Below are positions 18,519-27,641 of a DNA stretch of 64,000 bases, in pieces. Under the pieces are notes generated by a model, which was not told where the DNA came from, did not search any database, and saw only the letters and a program-made list of their open reading frames with translations. The position numbers and the translations under genes were made by a program. Numbering within the stretch: position 1 is the stretch's first letter; every line of letters begins with the position of its first letter. This DNA comes from Paraurantiacibacter namhicola (GTDB lineage Bacteria > Pseudomonadota > Alphaproteobacteria > Sphingomonadales > Sphingomonadaceae): positions 1,969,001 to 2,033,000 of the forward strand of contig NZ_CP016545.1 in assembly GCF_001687545.1 (NCBI RefSeq), read 5' to 3'.

Positions 18519-19243
18519 CAGGCCTCTCCCTTCACTATCGTCTGCACACCCTCGCCCGCCAGCACGCGCGCGAGGTTGCCCTTTTCGCGGATCGAGAAGA
18601 CCACGATGGGAATATCATTGTCGCGGCACAGCGCCACGGCGGAGGCGTCCATTACCCTGAGATTGTCTGCCAGCACACGGTCGTAACTGACCGTGTCGTA
18701 ACGCTTTGCACCCGCGTTCTTCTTGGGGTCGCTGTCATAGACACCGTCCACGCTGGTGCCCTTCAGCAGCGCGTCGCAGCGCATTTCCGCTGCGCGTAGG
18801 GCCGCGCCGCTGTCGGTTGTGAAATAAGGTGCGCCAACGCCCGCAGCAAAGATCACGATGCGGCCCTTCTCGAGGTGCCGTTCCGCACGGCGGCGGATCA
18901 CCGGTTCGCAGACCTGGTCCATTTCCACTGCGCTCTGCACGCGGGTGTGTACGCCCAGCTGTTCCAGCGCGCTCTGCATGGCCAGTGCGTTCATCACGGT
19001 CGCCAGCATGCCCATGTAATCGGCCTGCGCGCGGTCCATGCCCTGCGCTGCGCCTGCCATGCCGCGGAAGATATTGCCGCCGCCGATGACCAGGCAGATT
19101 TCAAGGCCGGTTTCCTGCGCCGCCTTCACTTCCTTCGCCAGTTCCAGAACGAAGGCCGGATCGATGCCGAAGCCCTGCTCCCCCATCAGCACCTCGCCTG
19201 AAAGTTTCAGCAGGACGCGTTTGACGGGCGGCATCTCGGACAT
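18518..19243 (-). CDS. pyrH: UMP kinase
   Basis: PyrH phosphorylates UMP to UDP in pyrimidine synthesis and is usually regulated by GTP and UTP. The ATG at 19243 ([17 protein letters not shown]) gives 241 residues; a much longer frame upstream runs antisense to the metallophosphoesterase and is not credible. [11 protein letters not shown] and the [11 protein letters not shown] block are clear amino acid kinase motifs. In most relatives pyrH directly follows tsf; here about 1.8 kb with two other genes intervenes. Confidence 0.96.
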   Translation of the reverse strand: MSEMPPVKRVLLKLSGEVLMGEQGFGIDPAFVLELAKEVKAAQETGLEICLVIGGGNIFRGMAGAAQGMDRAQADYMGMLATVMNALAMQSALEQLGVHTRVQSAVEMDQVCEPVIRRRAERHLEKGRIVIFAAGVGAPYFTTDSGAALRAAEMRCDALLKGTSVDGVYDSDPKKNAGAKRYDTVSYDRVLADNLRVMDASAVALCRDNDIPIVVFSIREKGNLARVLAGEGVQTIVKGEA

Positions 19244-19322
19244 GGCGGGCGTGATTTCCTCTCTGGCGAAACTATCGCACTGACAGCGCCTTAGAGAGCG
19301 GTGCGCAGACTGCCAAGGGGGC

Positions 19323-20228
19323 ATGCGGCTTGCGCCACAGCCACCCATCGGCGATTGCGCACCCATGATCCACCAGCCCGGCCAAGAGCAGCGACCATAT
19401 CGCAAACGGAAGCGCAAGCTCGCACTCGCGATAACCCTTGCCCTGGCGGTCGGGCTGGCCGGGAAAGCCTGGTCCGATACGATGGCGGTGCCCGAAGTGG
19501 TCAGCGTGGCGTTCAGCACCCAATTGGGCTCTGCCAACCTGCCCGTGAGGATTGCGCTCCTGAGCGATATCCACGTTGCCGGCCCGGACATGCCGCCCTC
19601 CCGCCTTCGCGGGATCGTAAAGCAGGTAAATGCACTCAAGCCGGACTTGGTGCTGATAGCGGGCGACATGGTCAGCGAGAAGCGAACGGCGACGCAGCTG
19701 TATTCGGCGCAGGAGGCTATCGAGCCACTTGCCGAGCTAGTCGCCCCGCTGGGTGTCATTGCCGTACCGGGCAACCACGACCACTGGCTGGACATTGGCG
19801 AGGTGACGGAGGCCTTTGGGAAGGCGGGCGTTTCCGTCTTGGCCAATGACGCGGTGCAGGCTGGCCCGCTCGCAATCGCGGGCGTGGACGATGACTTCAC
19901 CGGACGTGCCGACCTTGAACGGACGCTGGGCGCGGCACGCGGATTGTCTGGCCCGCTCATCATCCTGACGCACAGCCCGGATATCTTCCCGCAGGTTCCC
20001 GATGGCAGCGGCCTGGTGCTCGCCGGGCATACGCATTGCGGGCAGATTGCCTGGCCATGGGGCGGCTCCCCGGCCACGATGTCGCGCTACGGCCAGCGTT
20101 ACGCGTGCGGCGTCACGCGCGAGCGAGGCAATATGCTGGTCACATCGGGCGGGCTCGGCACCAGCGTGCTGCCCTTCCGGCTCTTCACCCGGCCGCAAAT
20201 ATGGCTGGTTACCGTAGGAGGCAGCTGA
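19323..20228 (+). CDS. Membrane-anchored metallophosphoesterase, YkuE-like
   Basis: This is a calcineurin-like phosphoesterase with a dinuclear metal site. The motifs are in order: [35 protein letters not shown] and [13 protein letters not shown]. The HTHCGQ ending resembles YkuE and related proteins thought to act on cell-surface lipids or UDP-sugars. A basic stretch RKRKRKLA followed by a hydrophobic helix indicates an N-terminal anchor or signal. ATG choices are 19323 (301 residues) or 19365 (MIHQPGQ). It runs opposite to the cluster, between pyrH and tsf. The substrate is unknown. Confidence 0.88.
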   Translation: MRLAPQPPIGDCAPMIHQPGQEQRPYRKRKRKLALAITLALAVGLAGKAWSDTMAVPEVVSVAFSTQLGSANLPVRIALLSDIHVAGPDMPPSRLRGIVKQVNALKPDLVLIAGDMVSEKRTATQLYSAQEAIEPLAELVAPLGVIAVPGNHDHWLDIGEVTEAFGKAGVSVLANDAVQAGPLAIAGVDDDFTGRADLERTLGAARGLSGPLIILTHSPDIFPQVPDGSGLVLAGHTHCGQIAWPWGGSPATMSRYGQRYACGVTRERGNMLVTSGGLGTSVLPFRLFTRPQIWLVTVGGS

Positions 20229-20292
20229 AGATTACCGCCCCCCGCGATTGGCGGGCGCGGCTATCTGCCCGCGCTATCGATTGCGGACAGCC

Positions 20293-20829
20293 TTACTGTT
20301 TGCCGAAATTGTAGATCGCATGCGTGTATTCCACGGGGTGGGTTTCCAGCGTGTCCGTTGTCACCCGCTTTTCCCGTAAGGGATCGCATTTGCGCACGGC
20401 AGGCTCGCCGTCCCGCATTTCCAGCCGATAGTTCGTGAAGGATTTCCGGTCCTTGCGCGGAACGCAGATTTCCACGCCGTCGCCTTCCCAGGATTTATAG
20501 ATTGCGCCGCCGAGGATGCCGTCGGTCTCGCCATAAATGAAGAGCGCGCGCTGGCCCTGCTTCTTTTCCATGTCGATCCAGCGGTTCCAGATGACCTTCT
20601 TGCATTCGCCCGGCTGGACGGTCCACCAACCGATGGTTTCCCAGTCATTGTAGGAGACACCCGATGTGACCGCGAACCGAACAGGCTCGTCGATCTTGTT
20701 GCAGGCGTAGATCTGGAAGTAGTTTTCGAGTTCCCCGGGCGGGATCTGCGAACTGGCCGGAGCTGCGCTCGCTGCGGCCATCGCGATGGCGGCCGATGCG
20801 AGTATTGCTGGGCGGAAAACAGGTTTCAT
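20293..20829 (-). CDS. Secreted DUF1036 family protein
   Basis: I chose the ATG at 20829 (MKPVFRPAILAS), giving 178 residues with a signal peptide ending near APASSQ. The mature part contains YACNKIDEPVRFAV and WETIGWWTVQPGECKKVIW, matching the pattern of DUF1036 domains (conserved Cys, GWW, Pro-Gly-x-Cys). Four cysteines could form disulfides in the periplasm. The family has no defined function. It is convergent with the metallophosphoesterase and follows tsf on the same strand, past the tsf terminator. Confidence 0.75.
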   Translation of the reverse strand: MKPVFRPAILASAAIAMAAASAAPASSQIPPGELENYFQIYACNKIDEPVRFAVTSGVSYNDWETIGWWTVQPGECKKVIWNRWIDMEKKQGQRALFIYGETDGILGGAIYKSWEGDGVEICVPRKDRKSFTNYRLEMRDGEPAVRKCDPLREKRVTTDTLETHPVEYTHAIYNFGKQ

Positions 20830-20959
20830 TTCGGGTCCCCTCCAATGCCGGGTCGTGGCGGCTGTTGGGGCCCTAGCCAGCAACGCATGACTGCAAGCTG
20901 CACCAGTTTGTCAGCAATTGTAAGGGTATGGCCAGAACGGGCAGGCCCCGAAAAAGGAA

Positions 20960-20990
20960 ACGGCCGCCGAACGTGGTGTCCGGCGGCCGT
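20960..20990 (-). terminator. Rho-independent terminator of tsf
   Basis: A perfect 10-bp stem pairs ACGGCCGCCG (20960-20969) with CGGCGGCCGT (20981-20990). On the minus strand it is followed by TTTCCTTTTT, as expected for termination just after tsf. Confidence 0.85.
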
Positions 20991-21017
20991 CTGAAAATCG
21001 GCGAATGGCGGAAAGCC

Positions 21018-21944
21018 TCAGCCCTTGACGGCTGCTGCCACTTCCGCGGCGAAATCGCTTTCTTCCTTCTCGATGCCCTCGCCCAGCTGGAAGCGGACAT
21101 AGTCCTTCAGGACCACTTCGGTCCCGGCTTCCTTGCCGGCCTTGGCCACGACGTCTGCGACGGGCGTCTTGTTGTCCATCACGAAGACCTGGCTGAGCAG
21201 CGCGTTTTCCTTGGCGAACTTCTTCACCGCGCCTTCGACCATCTTTTCCTGCACTTCGGCGGGCTTGCCGGATTCGGCAGCCTTTTCGGCGGCGATGGCG
21301 CGCTCGCGCTCGATAACGTCCGCATCCAGTCCGTCAGCGTCCAGCGCCTGCGGGAAAGCAGCGGCGATGTGCATGGCCAGCTGCTTGCCGAGGCCTTCGA
21401 GCATGGCCTTGTCGGCCGAGCTTTCCAGCGCGACAAGCACGCCGATCTTGCCGAGGCCGGGGGTGACGGCATTGTGCATGTAAGGCACGACCACGCCGTC
21501 GGAGACGGAGACGGTCTTCATGCGGCGAACCTGCTGGTTCTCGCCAATGGTGGCGACATTGTTGGTCAGCTTCTCGGTCACCGTACCGCCATCGGGGTAA
21601 TCGGCGGCCTTCAGCGCGTCGACATCGTCCGAATCCTGCTTCAGCGCGGTTTCGGTGGTCTTGCGCACGAAGTCCTGGAACTGGTCGTTCTTGGCGACGA
21701 AGTCGGTTTCGGAATTCACCTCGACGGCAACGCCCTTGGTGCCTTCCACGGCCACGCCCACGAGGCCTTCGGCAGCGGTGCGGCTGGACTTCTTCTGCAC
21801 GGCGGCAAGGCCCTTGGCGCGCAGCGCGTCAACCGCGGCTTCCACGTCGCCATCGGTTTCGGCCAGCGCCTTCTTGCAGTCCATCATGCCCGCGCCGGTC
21901 TTCTCGCGCAGGGCCTTTACGTCAGCAGCGGTGTAACCTGCCAT
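21018..21944 (-). CDS. tsf: Elongation factor Ts
   Basis: EF-Ts is the nucleotide exchange factor for EF-Tu. The 308-residue protein begins [27 protein letters not shown] and contains [11 protein letters not shown], the two diagnostic EF-Ts signatures. Length is typical. It lies downstream of rpsB, separated by 111 bp that hold two strong hairpins, and ends at the terminator described at 20960. Confidence 0.98.
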   Translation of the reverse strand: MAGYTAADVKALREKTGAGMMDCKKALAETDGDVEAAVDALRAKGLAAVQKKSSRTAAEGLVGVAVEGTKGVAVEVNSETDFVAKNDQFQDFVRKTTETALKQDSDDVDALKAADYPDGGTVTEKLTNNVATIGENQQVRRMKTVSVSDGVVVPYMHNAVTPGLGKIGVLVALESSADKAMLEGLGKQLAMHIAAAFPQALDADGLDADVIERERAIAAEKAAESGKPAEVQEKMVEGAVKKFAKENALLSQVFVMDNKTPVADVVAKAGKEAGTEVVLKDYVRFQLGEGIEKEESDFAAEVAAAVKG

Positions 21945-21970
21945 GTCGTATACTCCTGAATATGATTGGG

Positions 21971-21999
21971 GCGCCGGACCGATAGGGATGGTCCGGCGC
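21971..21999 (-). other. Hairpin in rpsB-tsf spacer (tsf-proximal)
   Basis: GCGCCGGACC at 21971-21980 pairs perfectly with GGTCCGGCGC at 21990-21999 around a 9-nt loop. It is transcribed in the rpsB-tsf message about 27 nt before the tsf start and may protect RNA ends or attenuate transcription. There is no T-tract. Confidence 0.6.
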
Positions 22000-22019
22000 A
22001 GATAGCTTGCTGTTGGCGG

Positions 22020-22043
22020 GGCCGGCGCACTGTGGCGCCGGCC
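22020..22043 (-). other. Hairpin in rpsB-tsf spacer (rpsB-proximal)
   Basis: GGCCGGCGC at 22020-22028 pairs with GCGCCGGCC at 22035-22043 around a 6-nt loop. It begins 13 bp after the rpsB stop. Without a T-run on the minus strand it is more likely a partial terminator or processing hairpin than a full stop. Confidence 0.6.
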
Positions 22044-22055
22044 TTACCGGGATGA

Positions 22056-22826
22056 TCAGGCCTTGGCCGGTTCCGCTGCGGCGGCAGCTTCTTCGGGCGG
22101 GTTTTCCATGGCGCCGACATCGGCACCGGAATCCGCAACGCCTTCGCCCTTGCCGGTGCTGGCTGCTTCGGCAACCGCATCGCAATACAGGCGCACAGCG
22201 CGGCTGGCATCGTCATTGCCGGGGATCGGGAAAGCGATGCCTTCCGGATCGACATTGGTGTCGAGCACGGCGATCACGGGAATGCCAAGGACGTTGGCTT
22301 CCTTGATGGCCAGGTCTTCCTTGTTGGCGTCGATCACGAACATCACGTCCGGGATGCCGCCCATGTCGCGAATACCGCCAAGGGACATTTCCAGCTTGTC
22401 GCGCTCACGCGTCAGCTGCAGCGTTTCCTTCTTGGTCAGTCCGGTCATCTCGCCTGCGAGCTGCTCGTCCAGAGCCTTGAGGCGCTTGATGGACTGGCTG
22501 ATCGTCTTCCAGTTGGTGAGCATGCCGCCCAGCCAGCGATGGTTGACGAAGTGCTGGCCGCTGCGCAGCGCAGCTTCGCGGATCGGATCCTGCGCCTGGC
22601 GCTTCGTGCCGACGAACAGCACCTTGCCGCCTGCGCGGACGGTCTGCTGCACGAAGTCGAGGGCGCGGGCCATCAGGGGCACGGTCTGCGACAGGTCGAT
22701 GATGTGGACACCGTTGCGCGCGCCGAAGATGTACGGCTTCATGCGCGGGTTCCAGCGGTGGGTCTGGTGGCCGAAATGCGATCCGGCTTCGATCAATTGC
22801 TGCATCGTGACGGTAGGAGCCGCCAT
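22056..22826 (-). CDS. rpsB: 30S ribosomal protein uS2
   Basis: This is ribosomal protein S2 of the small subunit. I chose the ATG at 22826 ([19 protein letters not shown]), giving 256 residues; the frame extends further upstream without support. [26 protein letters not shown] and [14 protein letters not shown] are family blocks. The C-terminus has an acidic Ala/Glu-rich tail ([12 protein letters not shown]), common in alphaproteobacteria. It heads the rpsB-tsf transcript. Confidence 0.98.
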   Translation of the reverse strand: MAAPTVTMQQLIEAGSHFGHQTHRWNPRMKPYIFGARNGVHIIDLSQTVPLMARALDFVQQTVRAGGKVLFVGTKRQAQDPIREAALRSGQHFVNHRWLGGMLTNWKTISQSIKRLKALDEQLAGEMTGLTKKETLQLTRERDKLEMSLGGIRDMGGIPDVMFVIDANKEDLAIKEANVLGIPVIAVLDTNVDPEGIAFPIPGNDDASRAVRLYCDAVAEAASTGKGEGVADSGADVGAMENPPEEAAAAAEPAKA

Positions 22827-23187
22827 AATATAATTCCTTCCGGTTGTTCCTCTGGACAGCCTGGGGAACCGTGGCGGAGATCCCGCCTGCGGCACCGGTA
22901 TGGATGGCCATCCATGTGAATTTGCCCGTGACGGATAAGCGAAAATCGCGCCAAATCCCGCCGGACGCGGGGGCACATAGCGCATTGGCGCGCAAATTCC
23001 AGCATCAATTTGTCGCAAAAATAATTCGCACTGCCGTTCTTCGCGCTTGACACGCGAGAACAAAACAGGAACAAAGGGCTCAGACGCACCGAAGCCGGGA
23101 ACTGGTTAACCGGAATAGGTGTTTTCCACAAGTCTCCCACAGGCTGTCCACCGGCTTGTCGGCGACACCAAGGTAAAGGGCAAAGTC
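22827..23187. other. Intergenic region upstream of rpsB
   Basis: This 360-bp gap separates divergent rpsB and the small ORF at 23188. It is AT-richer around 22990-23120 and must contain the rpsB promoter on the minus strand, though I could not assign boxes confidently. A TTGACA occurs at 23047-23052 on the plus strand without a convincing partner. A GGAAC-N17-TGTT match lies at 23098-23123. Confidence 0.4.
23098..23123 (+). promoter_or_regulatory. Possible EcfG-type general stress promoter
   Basis: GGAAC at 23098-23102 is followed after 17 bp by TGTT at 23120-23123, close to the alphaproteobacterial EcfG consensus GGAAC-N16/17-CGTT. The spacer includes the palindrome GGTTAACC at 23105-23112. 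It would transcribe the small membrane ORF starting at 23188. One position of the -10 box differs from consensus, so this is tentative. Confidence 0.3.
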
Positions 23188-23454
23188 ATGCTGGCAGTCG
23201 TTACATCCCTGTTTATCGGCCTCGTCGCCGTAGCTGCCATCGCCGTTTCGGCGCGCTCGATCCGCCATGGCATTGCTGCCATGAACCGGATCCAGGGAGA
23301 GATTGCTGCGCTGGAGCCGATGGCTGTCAACGCGCCCAAGGCAGTTCTTGCGGAGCTCGCAAGCCTGCGCCCTATCGCGGAACGCCCGTCACATCGAACG
23401 GCTCGACCGGCTTTTTCTCCGCGTCCGCGTCGCGCTCGGCGCGCCGCCGCCTGA
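23188..23454 (+). CDS. Small hypothetical membrane protein
   Basis: I do not recognise this gene. The ATG at 23188 gives 88 residues and has AAGGTAAAGGGC just upstream; an in-frame ATG at 23119 would overlap the proposed promoter. One hydrophobic helix (LAVVTSLFIGLVAVAAIAV) is followed by a polar stretch and an Arg/Ala-rich tail. The last 83 bp overlap the 3' end of pssA on the other strand, and the tail there looks like antisense translation. It may be real, shorter than shown, or spurious. Confidence 0.45.
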   Translation: MLAVVTSLFIGLVAVAAIAVSARSIRHGIAAMNRIQGEIAALEPMAVNAPKAVLAELASLRPIAERPSHRTARPAFSPRPRRARRAAA

Positions 23455-24277
23455 CCCGGGCGTAAGACCACACGGCATAAGGCATCAGCGCGAGGTAGAT
23501 CGCGCAGATCACAACCAGCGTCCACCACGGTTCTGTCAGCAGGGCTGCGAACAGCAGGCCGGCAACGGCTATCGCCTCCAGCCTGATGGAACGGCGCGGC
23601 CGGAAGGATTTCCAGCTCAGCGTGGCGATGTTGGAAATCATCAGCACCGCCATGGCAACGACCCAGATGGCCACGAGCCATGGCTGACGGAACATCTCCT
23701 CGCCGCTGGCGATCCACAGATACATCGGGAAGAAGGCAAGCCCCGCCCCGACCGGCGCCGGAACTCCGGTGAGATAGCCGGCCGACTTGTGCGGCTGTTC
23801 ATCCAAGTCGATCCGCGCATTGAAGCGTGCCAAGCGAAGCACGCAGCAGATGGCGAACAGCAGGCTGGCGAACCAGCCGAAGCGCGGCAGGTCCTGCAGG
23901 CTCCACATGAACAGGACGAGCGCGGGGGCGACACCGAAGTCGATCGAATCCGCCAGGCTGTCCACTTCCGCCCCGAAGCGCGACTGCGCGTTCAGCAAGC
24001 GGGCAATGCGCCCGTCGATCCCGTCGAGCAGGCCGGCGAGAAGGATGGCAAGCAGTGCCTTTTCCCACTCACCCGAAATGCCAAAGCGGATGCCGGTCAG
24101 GCCCGCGCAGATTGCGGCGGCGGTGATGGCGCTGGGAATGACAGCGCGCAGGCTGAGCCCGCCCGCGATCCGGCCTGCAGGCTTGCCCTCGTCCTCTTCA
24201 CTCGCCTTGGGGCCAAGCCATGCGGGGCCCGGATCGATCGGACGGTCCTCGTCCTGCGGTCGCATACCCTGGCTCAC
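23372..24277 (-). CDS. pssA: CDP-diacylglycerol-serine O-phosphatidyltransferase
   Basis: PssA makes phosphatidylserine from CDP-diacylglycerol and serine in the inner membrane. The 301-residue protein has a polar N-terminus, then the CDP-alcohol phosphatidyltransferase motif [20 protein letters not shown] followed by [12 protein letters not shown]. About seven or eight hydrophobic segments are visible. Its start overlaps the psd stop by four bases, so synthesis and decarboxylation of phosphatidylserine are co-expressed. Confidence 0.93.
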   Translation of the reverse strand: MSQGMRPQDEDRPIDPGPAWLGPKASEEDEGKPAGRIAGGLSLRAVIPSAITAAAICAGLTGIRFGISGEWEKALLAILLAGLLDGIDGRIARLLNAQSRFGAEVDSLADSIDFGVAPALVLFMWSLQDLPRFGWFASLLFAICCVLRLARFNARIDLDEQPHKSAGYLTGVPAPVGAGLAFFPMYLWIASGEEMFRQPWLVAIWVVAMAVLMISNIATLSWKSFRPRRSIRLEAIAVAGLLFAALLTEPWWTLVVICAIYLALMPYAVWSYARVRRRRAERDADAEKKPVEPFDVTGVPR

Positions 24278-25026
24278 TGGCTCACCCCTTCGATCAAAAT
24301 TCTCTGTCCTAATTCGCCAAGCACCGTTTCGCCGGCGATGACCCGCTGGCCCAGCAGCACGGATGAACCCGTGCCGCGCGGCAGGTAGACATCGACGCGG
24401 CTGCCGAAGCGGATCAGGCCGACCCGCTGCCCGGCCGCAACCATGTCCCCCGGCTTGATGAAGGGCACGATACGCCGCGCTATCAGACCGGCAATCTGCG
24501 TGAAGCCGATATTCGTCCCGTCCGGGCGCTTGACCAGCACGTGCTGGCGCTCATTTTCTTCGCTAGCCTTGTCGAGATCCGCATTCATGAAGCGGCCGGG
24601 GATATAGACGACGCGCTGCACCGTTCCCGAAACCGGGCTACGATTGATGTGCACGTCGAACACAGACATGAAGATCGAAATGCGCGTGGCGGGCTCCGTG
24701 CCCAGGCCTGCATCGCCAAGATTGCCCGGCCCCTGCAATTCGGGCGGCGGTGGCACCTGCTCAATCTGCGTGACGAGACCATCGGCGGGCGACAGGATCA
24801 GCCGGTCGTCCTGCGGCACCACCCGTTCCGGATCGCGGAAGAATGCGAAGACGCCTGCGGAAAGCAGCAACAGCGGCCAGCCGATGATTTCCCAATCCAG
24901 GACGAGCAGGAAAACGAGGCTTACGCCGATCGCGGCCAGCCCGTATTTCCGGCCTTCGGGATGTATTGCTGGCAGGCTCCACGTAGCATCGCCGCGGCCC
25001 TGATTGTCGCTCAATTCACCTGACAT
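24274..25026 (-). CDS. psd: Phosphatidylserine decarboxylase
   Basis: Psd converts phosphatidylserine to phosphatidylethanolamine and self-cleaves to form its pyruvoyl group. The 250-residue protein is of the short form with N-terminal hydrophobic segments. [19 protein letters not shown] and the cleavage-site region [13 protein letters not shown] (Gly-Ser) are typical. It is the first gene of the psd-pssA pair. Confidence 0.94.
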   Translation of the reverse strand: MSGELSDNQGRGDATWSLPAIHPEGRKYGLAAIGVSLVFLLVLDWEIIGWPLLLLSAGVFAFFRDPERVVPQDDRLILSPADGLVTQIEQVPPPPELQGPGNLGDAGLGTEPATRISIFMSVFDVHINRSPVSGTVQRVVYIPGRFMNADLDKASEENERQHVLVKRPDGTNIGFTQIAGLIARRIVPFIKPGDMVAAGQRVGLIRFGSRVDVYLPRGTGSSVLLGQRVIAGETVLGELGQRILIEGVSQ

Positions 25027-25101
25027 GCCTCCCGTCTAGGCCGATGGGGATTTGCCGACAAGGAAGCTGTTTGAAATTCGCACGGGAGAGTGAAGGCTCT
25101 G

Positions 25102-25187
25102 TGGTGGACAGGGCTGGATTCGAACCAGCGTACGCTTGCGCGGGCAGATTTACAGTCTGCTGCCTTTAACCACTCGGCCACCTGTCC
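25102..25187 (-). tRNA. tRNA-Tyr (GTA)
   Basis: On the minus strand the sequence folds with acceptor stem GGACAGG/CCTGTCC, discriminator A and encoded CCA. The anticodon loop CTGTAAA gives GTA. A long variable arm (CCGCGCAAGCGTAC) marks it as a class II tRNA, as expected for tyrosine in bacteria. Confidence 0.97.
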
Positions 25188-25326
25188 ACCGGAGAGCCGG
25201 TCTGCGGGTGATACCCGCCAGTGCCCCGCAAGGGGGCGCTTCCGGCCGAGTGCGCCGCCCAATGGCGAAGCCGCGCTTGCCTGTCAATGGTCACGCTGGC
25301 AGGGCGGGAACAAAGGAAGGAATTCG

Positions 25327-26124
25327 ATGGCCAAACGCGGGAAACAAAAGGCGCTGCGCGGGCGCGCCGGTCGCATGGAAGGCGGGCGCGGTTCGGGCAA
25401 GCGCAAGAGCAGTGCCGTGCGCCTGTGGGGCCGGCATGCGGTAGAAGCTGCCCTGATGAATCCGCGGCGCGAGTATCGCAAGCTGTGGGCGACGCGCGAA
25501 GGGATCGAGACGCTGGACGGCGAGCTGCCGCCAGATTTCCCGGTCGAATATGCGGAGGTGCAGGACCTTGCACGGCTGGTGGCGAAGGACGCGCCGCACC
25601 AGGGCCTCGTGCTGGAATGCGAGCCCCTGCCCGACATCTTCCTGGATGAAGCGCTGGACGGGGAAGCCGCGCGCCCGATCGTGGTGCTGGACCAGGTGAC
25701 CGACCCGCACAATGTCGGCGCGATCCTGCGCTCAGCCGCCGCGTTCGGTGCATCTGCCATCGTCACGCAGGACAGGCATGCCCCGCCCGAAGGCGGCGTG
25801 ATCGGCAAGTCCGCATCCGGCGCGCTCGAACGTGTACCGTGGGTGCGCGTCGTCAACCTGTCTCGCGCGCTGGAAGAGATGGCGGACGCCGGATACTGGC
25901 GCATCGGGCTGGCCGGGGAAGCGGAAGCCACGCTGGCAGAGGCGCTGCCCGCGGGCCCTGTCGCACTCGTTCTCGGCGCAGAAGGCGAAGGCCTGCGCCA
26001 CAATATCGGCCAGCACTGCGATGCCCTCGCGCGCCTGCCTATCAGCGATGCGATGGAAAGCCTCAATGTATCGAATGCTGCGGCAATCGCACTTTATGCT
26101 ACATCGACTCGCAAGTTGGATTGA
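25327..26124 (+). CDS. rlmB: TrmH/RlmB-family RNA 2'-O-methyltransferase
   Basis: This is a SPOUT-class 2'-O-ribose methyltransferase, closest in layout to RlmB acting on 23S rRNA. The ATG at 25327 (MAKRGKQKALRG) gives 265 residues, with an N-terminal basic tail followed by a substrate-binding domain. The three knot motifs are visible: VTDPHNVGAILRSAAAFGA, LVLGAEGEGLR and LPISDAMESLNVSNAAAIALY. The exact target is inferred from family. A lipoprotein gene follows 21 bp later. Confidence 0.9.
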   Translation: MAKRGKQKALRGRAGRMEGGRGSGKRKSSAVRLWGRHAVEAALMNPRREYRKLWATREGIETLDGELPPDFPVEYAEVQDLARLVAKDAPHQGLVLECEPLPDIFLDEALDGEAARPIVVLDQVTDPHNVGAILRSAAAFGASAIVTQDRHAPPEGGVIGKSASGALERVPWVRVVNLSRALEEMADAGYWRIGLAGEAEATLAEALPAGPVALVLGAEGEGLRHNIGQHCDALARLPISDAMESLNVSNAAAIALYATSTRKLD

Positions 26125-26145
26125 CGACAAGAGACGGGGGATCAA

Positions 26146-27006
26146 ATGACGAAGACTTTAAACCGCATGCGCAATGCGTGCCTCGTGGTGGCAGCAAGCC
26201 TGCTCCTGACGGGCTGCCTCTTCTCGCCGGGCAAGTTCGGCAGCCAGCTGGCGCTCTACAAGGACGGCAGCTTCACCTACACCTATGATGGCGAGATCGT
26301 ATTCTTCATGCTGACCGACTTCGCGAAGGACCTGGACGGAGAGGCGGCGGCCGAATTCACACCGTCCTGCTTCGACGAGGAAACCTACGAAGACCGCGAC
26401 TGCACCGAGGAAGAGATCGCCCAGCAGCGCGAGGAATGGGACGCCCAGGCCGAGGCGCGTGCAGAGCGCGAGGCGAAGGAGATGGCCGAGATGCAGGCCA
26501 TGTTCGGTTTCGATCCGTCCGATCCCGAAGCCGGCAACCAGATCGCGTCCAGGCTCGAGCGCCAGGCAGGCTGGGACAGCGTGACCTATCGCGGCGAAGG
26601 CATTTTCGATGTGCGCTACTCGATCAGCGGCACGCTCAGCCACGATTTTGCCTTTCCTACCGTCGAAGGCATGCCGTCTGTCACCCCCTTCCTGGCAACC
26701 TACCGGCGTGACGGCGGCAAGGTGCGGATAGATGCCCCGGCGTTCACCGGCGGCGAAGGCGGCGCCGGGTCCAACGGCATGAGCCCCAATATGGGCCTGC
26801 TCGGAATGGCGATGATGGGAAGCGGTGGAGACAAGATGCCGCAGTTCGCCAATATCGAAGGCACGTTTGCCATCGTGACCGACGGCGAGATCCTGGCCAA
26901 CAACACCGACGAAGGTCCGGAAGACCTCGGCAATGGAACGCGGCGCCTGACCTGGTCCATCGATGCAAAGACCGCCGCTTCGCCGACAGCCCTGATCGGG
27001 TTCTGA
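26146..27006 (+). CDS. Hypothetical lipoprotein
   Basis: The product has a lipoprotein signal with lipobox LLTGC (Cys24), so it is expected to be lipid-anchored in the envelope. I do not recognise a domain. The mature part contains a charged Glu/Ala-rich helix region (about residues 85-125), a TLSHDFAFPTVEGMP segment and a Gly/Met-rich loop (GLLGMAMMGSGGDKMP). A GGGGA ribosome-binding site precedes the ATG. It is probably co-transcribed with the RlmB-like gene and ends at a strong terminator. Confidence 0.85.
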   Translation: MTKTLNRMRNACLVVAASLLLTGCLFSPGKFGSQLALYKDGSFTYTYDGEIVFFMLTDFAKDLDGEAAAEFTPSCFDEETYEDRDCTEEEIAQQREEWDAQAEARAEREAKEMAEMQAMFGFDPSDPEAGNQIASRLERQAGWDSVTYRGEGIFDVRYSISGTLSHDFAFPTVEGMPSVTPFLATYRRDGGKVRIDAPAFTGGEGGAGSNGMSPNMGLLGMAMMGSGGDKMPQFANIEGTFAIVTDGEILANNTDEGPEDLGNGTRRLTWSIDAKTAASPTALIGF

Positions 27007-27033
27007 CGGCAGGGGCTGCCCTATACAGCAGCC

Positions 27034-27077
27034 AAAGAGAAAGGCCGCATCCCAGCTGGGGTGCGGCCTTTCTCTTT
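27034..27077. terminator. Bidirectional terminator between lipoprotein gene and HU gene
   Basis: AAAGAGAAAGGCCGCA and its complement around GCTGG form a long near-perfect stem ending in TTTCTCTTT. It lies between convergent genes and can serve both transcripts. Confidence 0.88.
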
Positions 27078-27111
27078 GCGACGGGGTGATGGTCACCCCG
27101 TCGGAAACGGA

Positions 27112-27384
27112 TCAGTTCACCGCGTCCTTCAAGCCCTTGCCGGCCTTGAACTTGGGCTGAGTGGAAGCCTTGATCGTCATCGGCTCGCCAGTGCGCGGGT
27201 TGCGGCCCGTGGAGGCCTTGCGCTTTGCCGTGGAGAACGTGCCGAAGCCGACGAGGCGAACTTCATCACCCTTGGACAGCGTGCTGGTGATCGTGTCGAA
27301 CACACCTTCGACCGCCTTGGTCGCATCGCTGCGCGAAAGACCGCTGGAGTCTGCGACGGCGCCGATAAGTTCGTTCTTGTTCAT
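27112..27384 (-). CDS. HU family DNA-binding protein
   Basis: This is a nucleoid protein that bends DNA as a dimer. The ATG at 27384 (MNKNELIGAVADSSGLS) gives 90 residues, the usual HU length. VRLVGFGTFSTAKRKASTGRNPRTGEP holds the beta-arm and the RNPxTG motif. It is transcribed alone from the promoter proposed at 27446-27474. Confidence 0.96.
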   Translation of the reverse strand: MNKNELIGAVADSSGLSRSDATKAVEGVFDTITSTLSKGDEVRLVGFGTFSTAKRKASTGRNPRTGEPMTIKASTQPKFKAGKGLKDAVN

Positions 27385-27445
27385 GTGAAGTAAGCCCCTC
27401 GATTGTGGTTTGTTATGTGCCTGAATCGCCAAGCGATGACGGCGG

Positions 27446-27474
27446 ATTTGAAACGTTTTTGACCCCGCTGTCAA
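27446..27474 (-). promoter_or_regulatory. Sigma-70-type promoter of the HU gene
   Basis: On the minus strand TTGACA (27469-27474) is followed after exactly 17 bp by TCAAAT (27446-27451). This gives a leader of about 55 nt before the HU start. The -35 box is a perfect consensus match, and the -10 box matches at four of six positions. Confidence 0.5.
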
Positions 27475-27480
27475 AGGCTA

Positions 27481-27543
27481 AACCGGCCAGAATCGGCCAA
27501 TCTTGATGGTTTTTTGACCATCGGCTGGCGAGTTTGGCCGGTT
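27481..27543. other. Inverted repeat in the lon-HU gap
   Basis: AACCGGCCA at 27481-27489 and TGGCCGGTT at 27535-27543 are perfect 9-bp complements 45 bp apart. Inside them lies a second small hairpin, GATGGT (27505-27510) with ACCATC (27517-27522). It sits just upstream of the HU promoter and downstream of lon. It may be a lon terminator structure or a regulatory site; there is no T-tract on the minus strand. Confidence 0.35.
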
Positions 27544-27641
27544 CGCATAACAAAGGTCATGGACCGCAGCGCGATCAAAACGCGCGCGGTATTCGAGTCG
27601 CTGCGCTGCAGCAATCGGGCCGCCTTTTTTACCGCATTTGC

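Noticed and set aside
19244-20077. N-terminal extension of the pyrH frame
   Set aside because: The extra 278 codons run antisense to the metallophosphoesterase; UMP kinase starts at 19243.
23047-23052. TTGACA as a strong sigma-70 promoter
   Set aside because: No acceptable -10 box lies 16-18 bp downstream.
25102-25190. A longer tRNA-Tyr starting at 25190
   Set aside because: Starting with GGTGGAC would leave no room for A73-CCA; the GGACAGG acceptor (25181-25187) gives a canonical fold.
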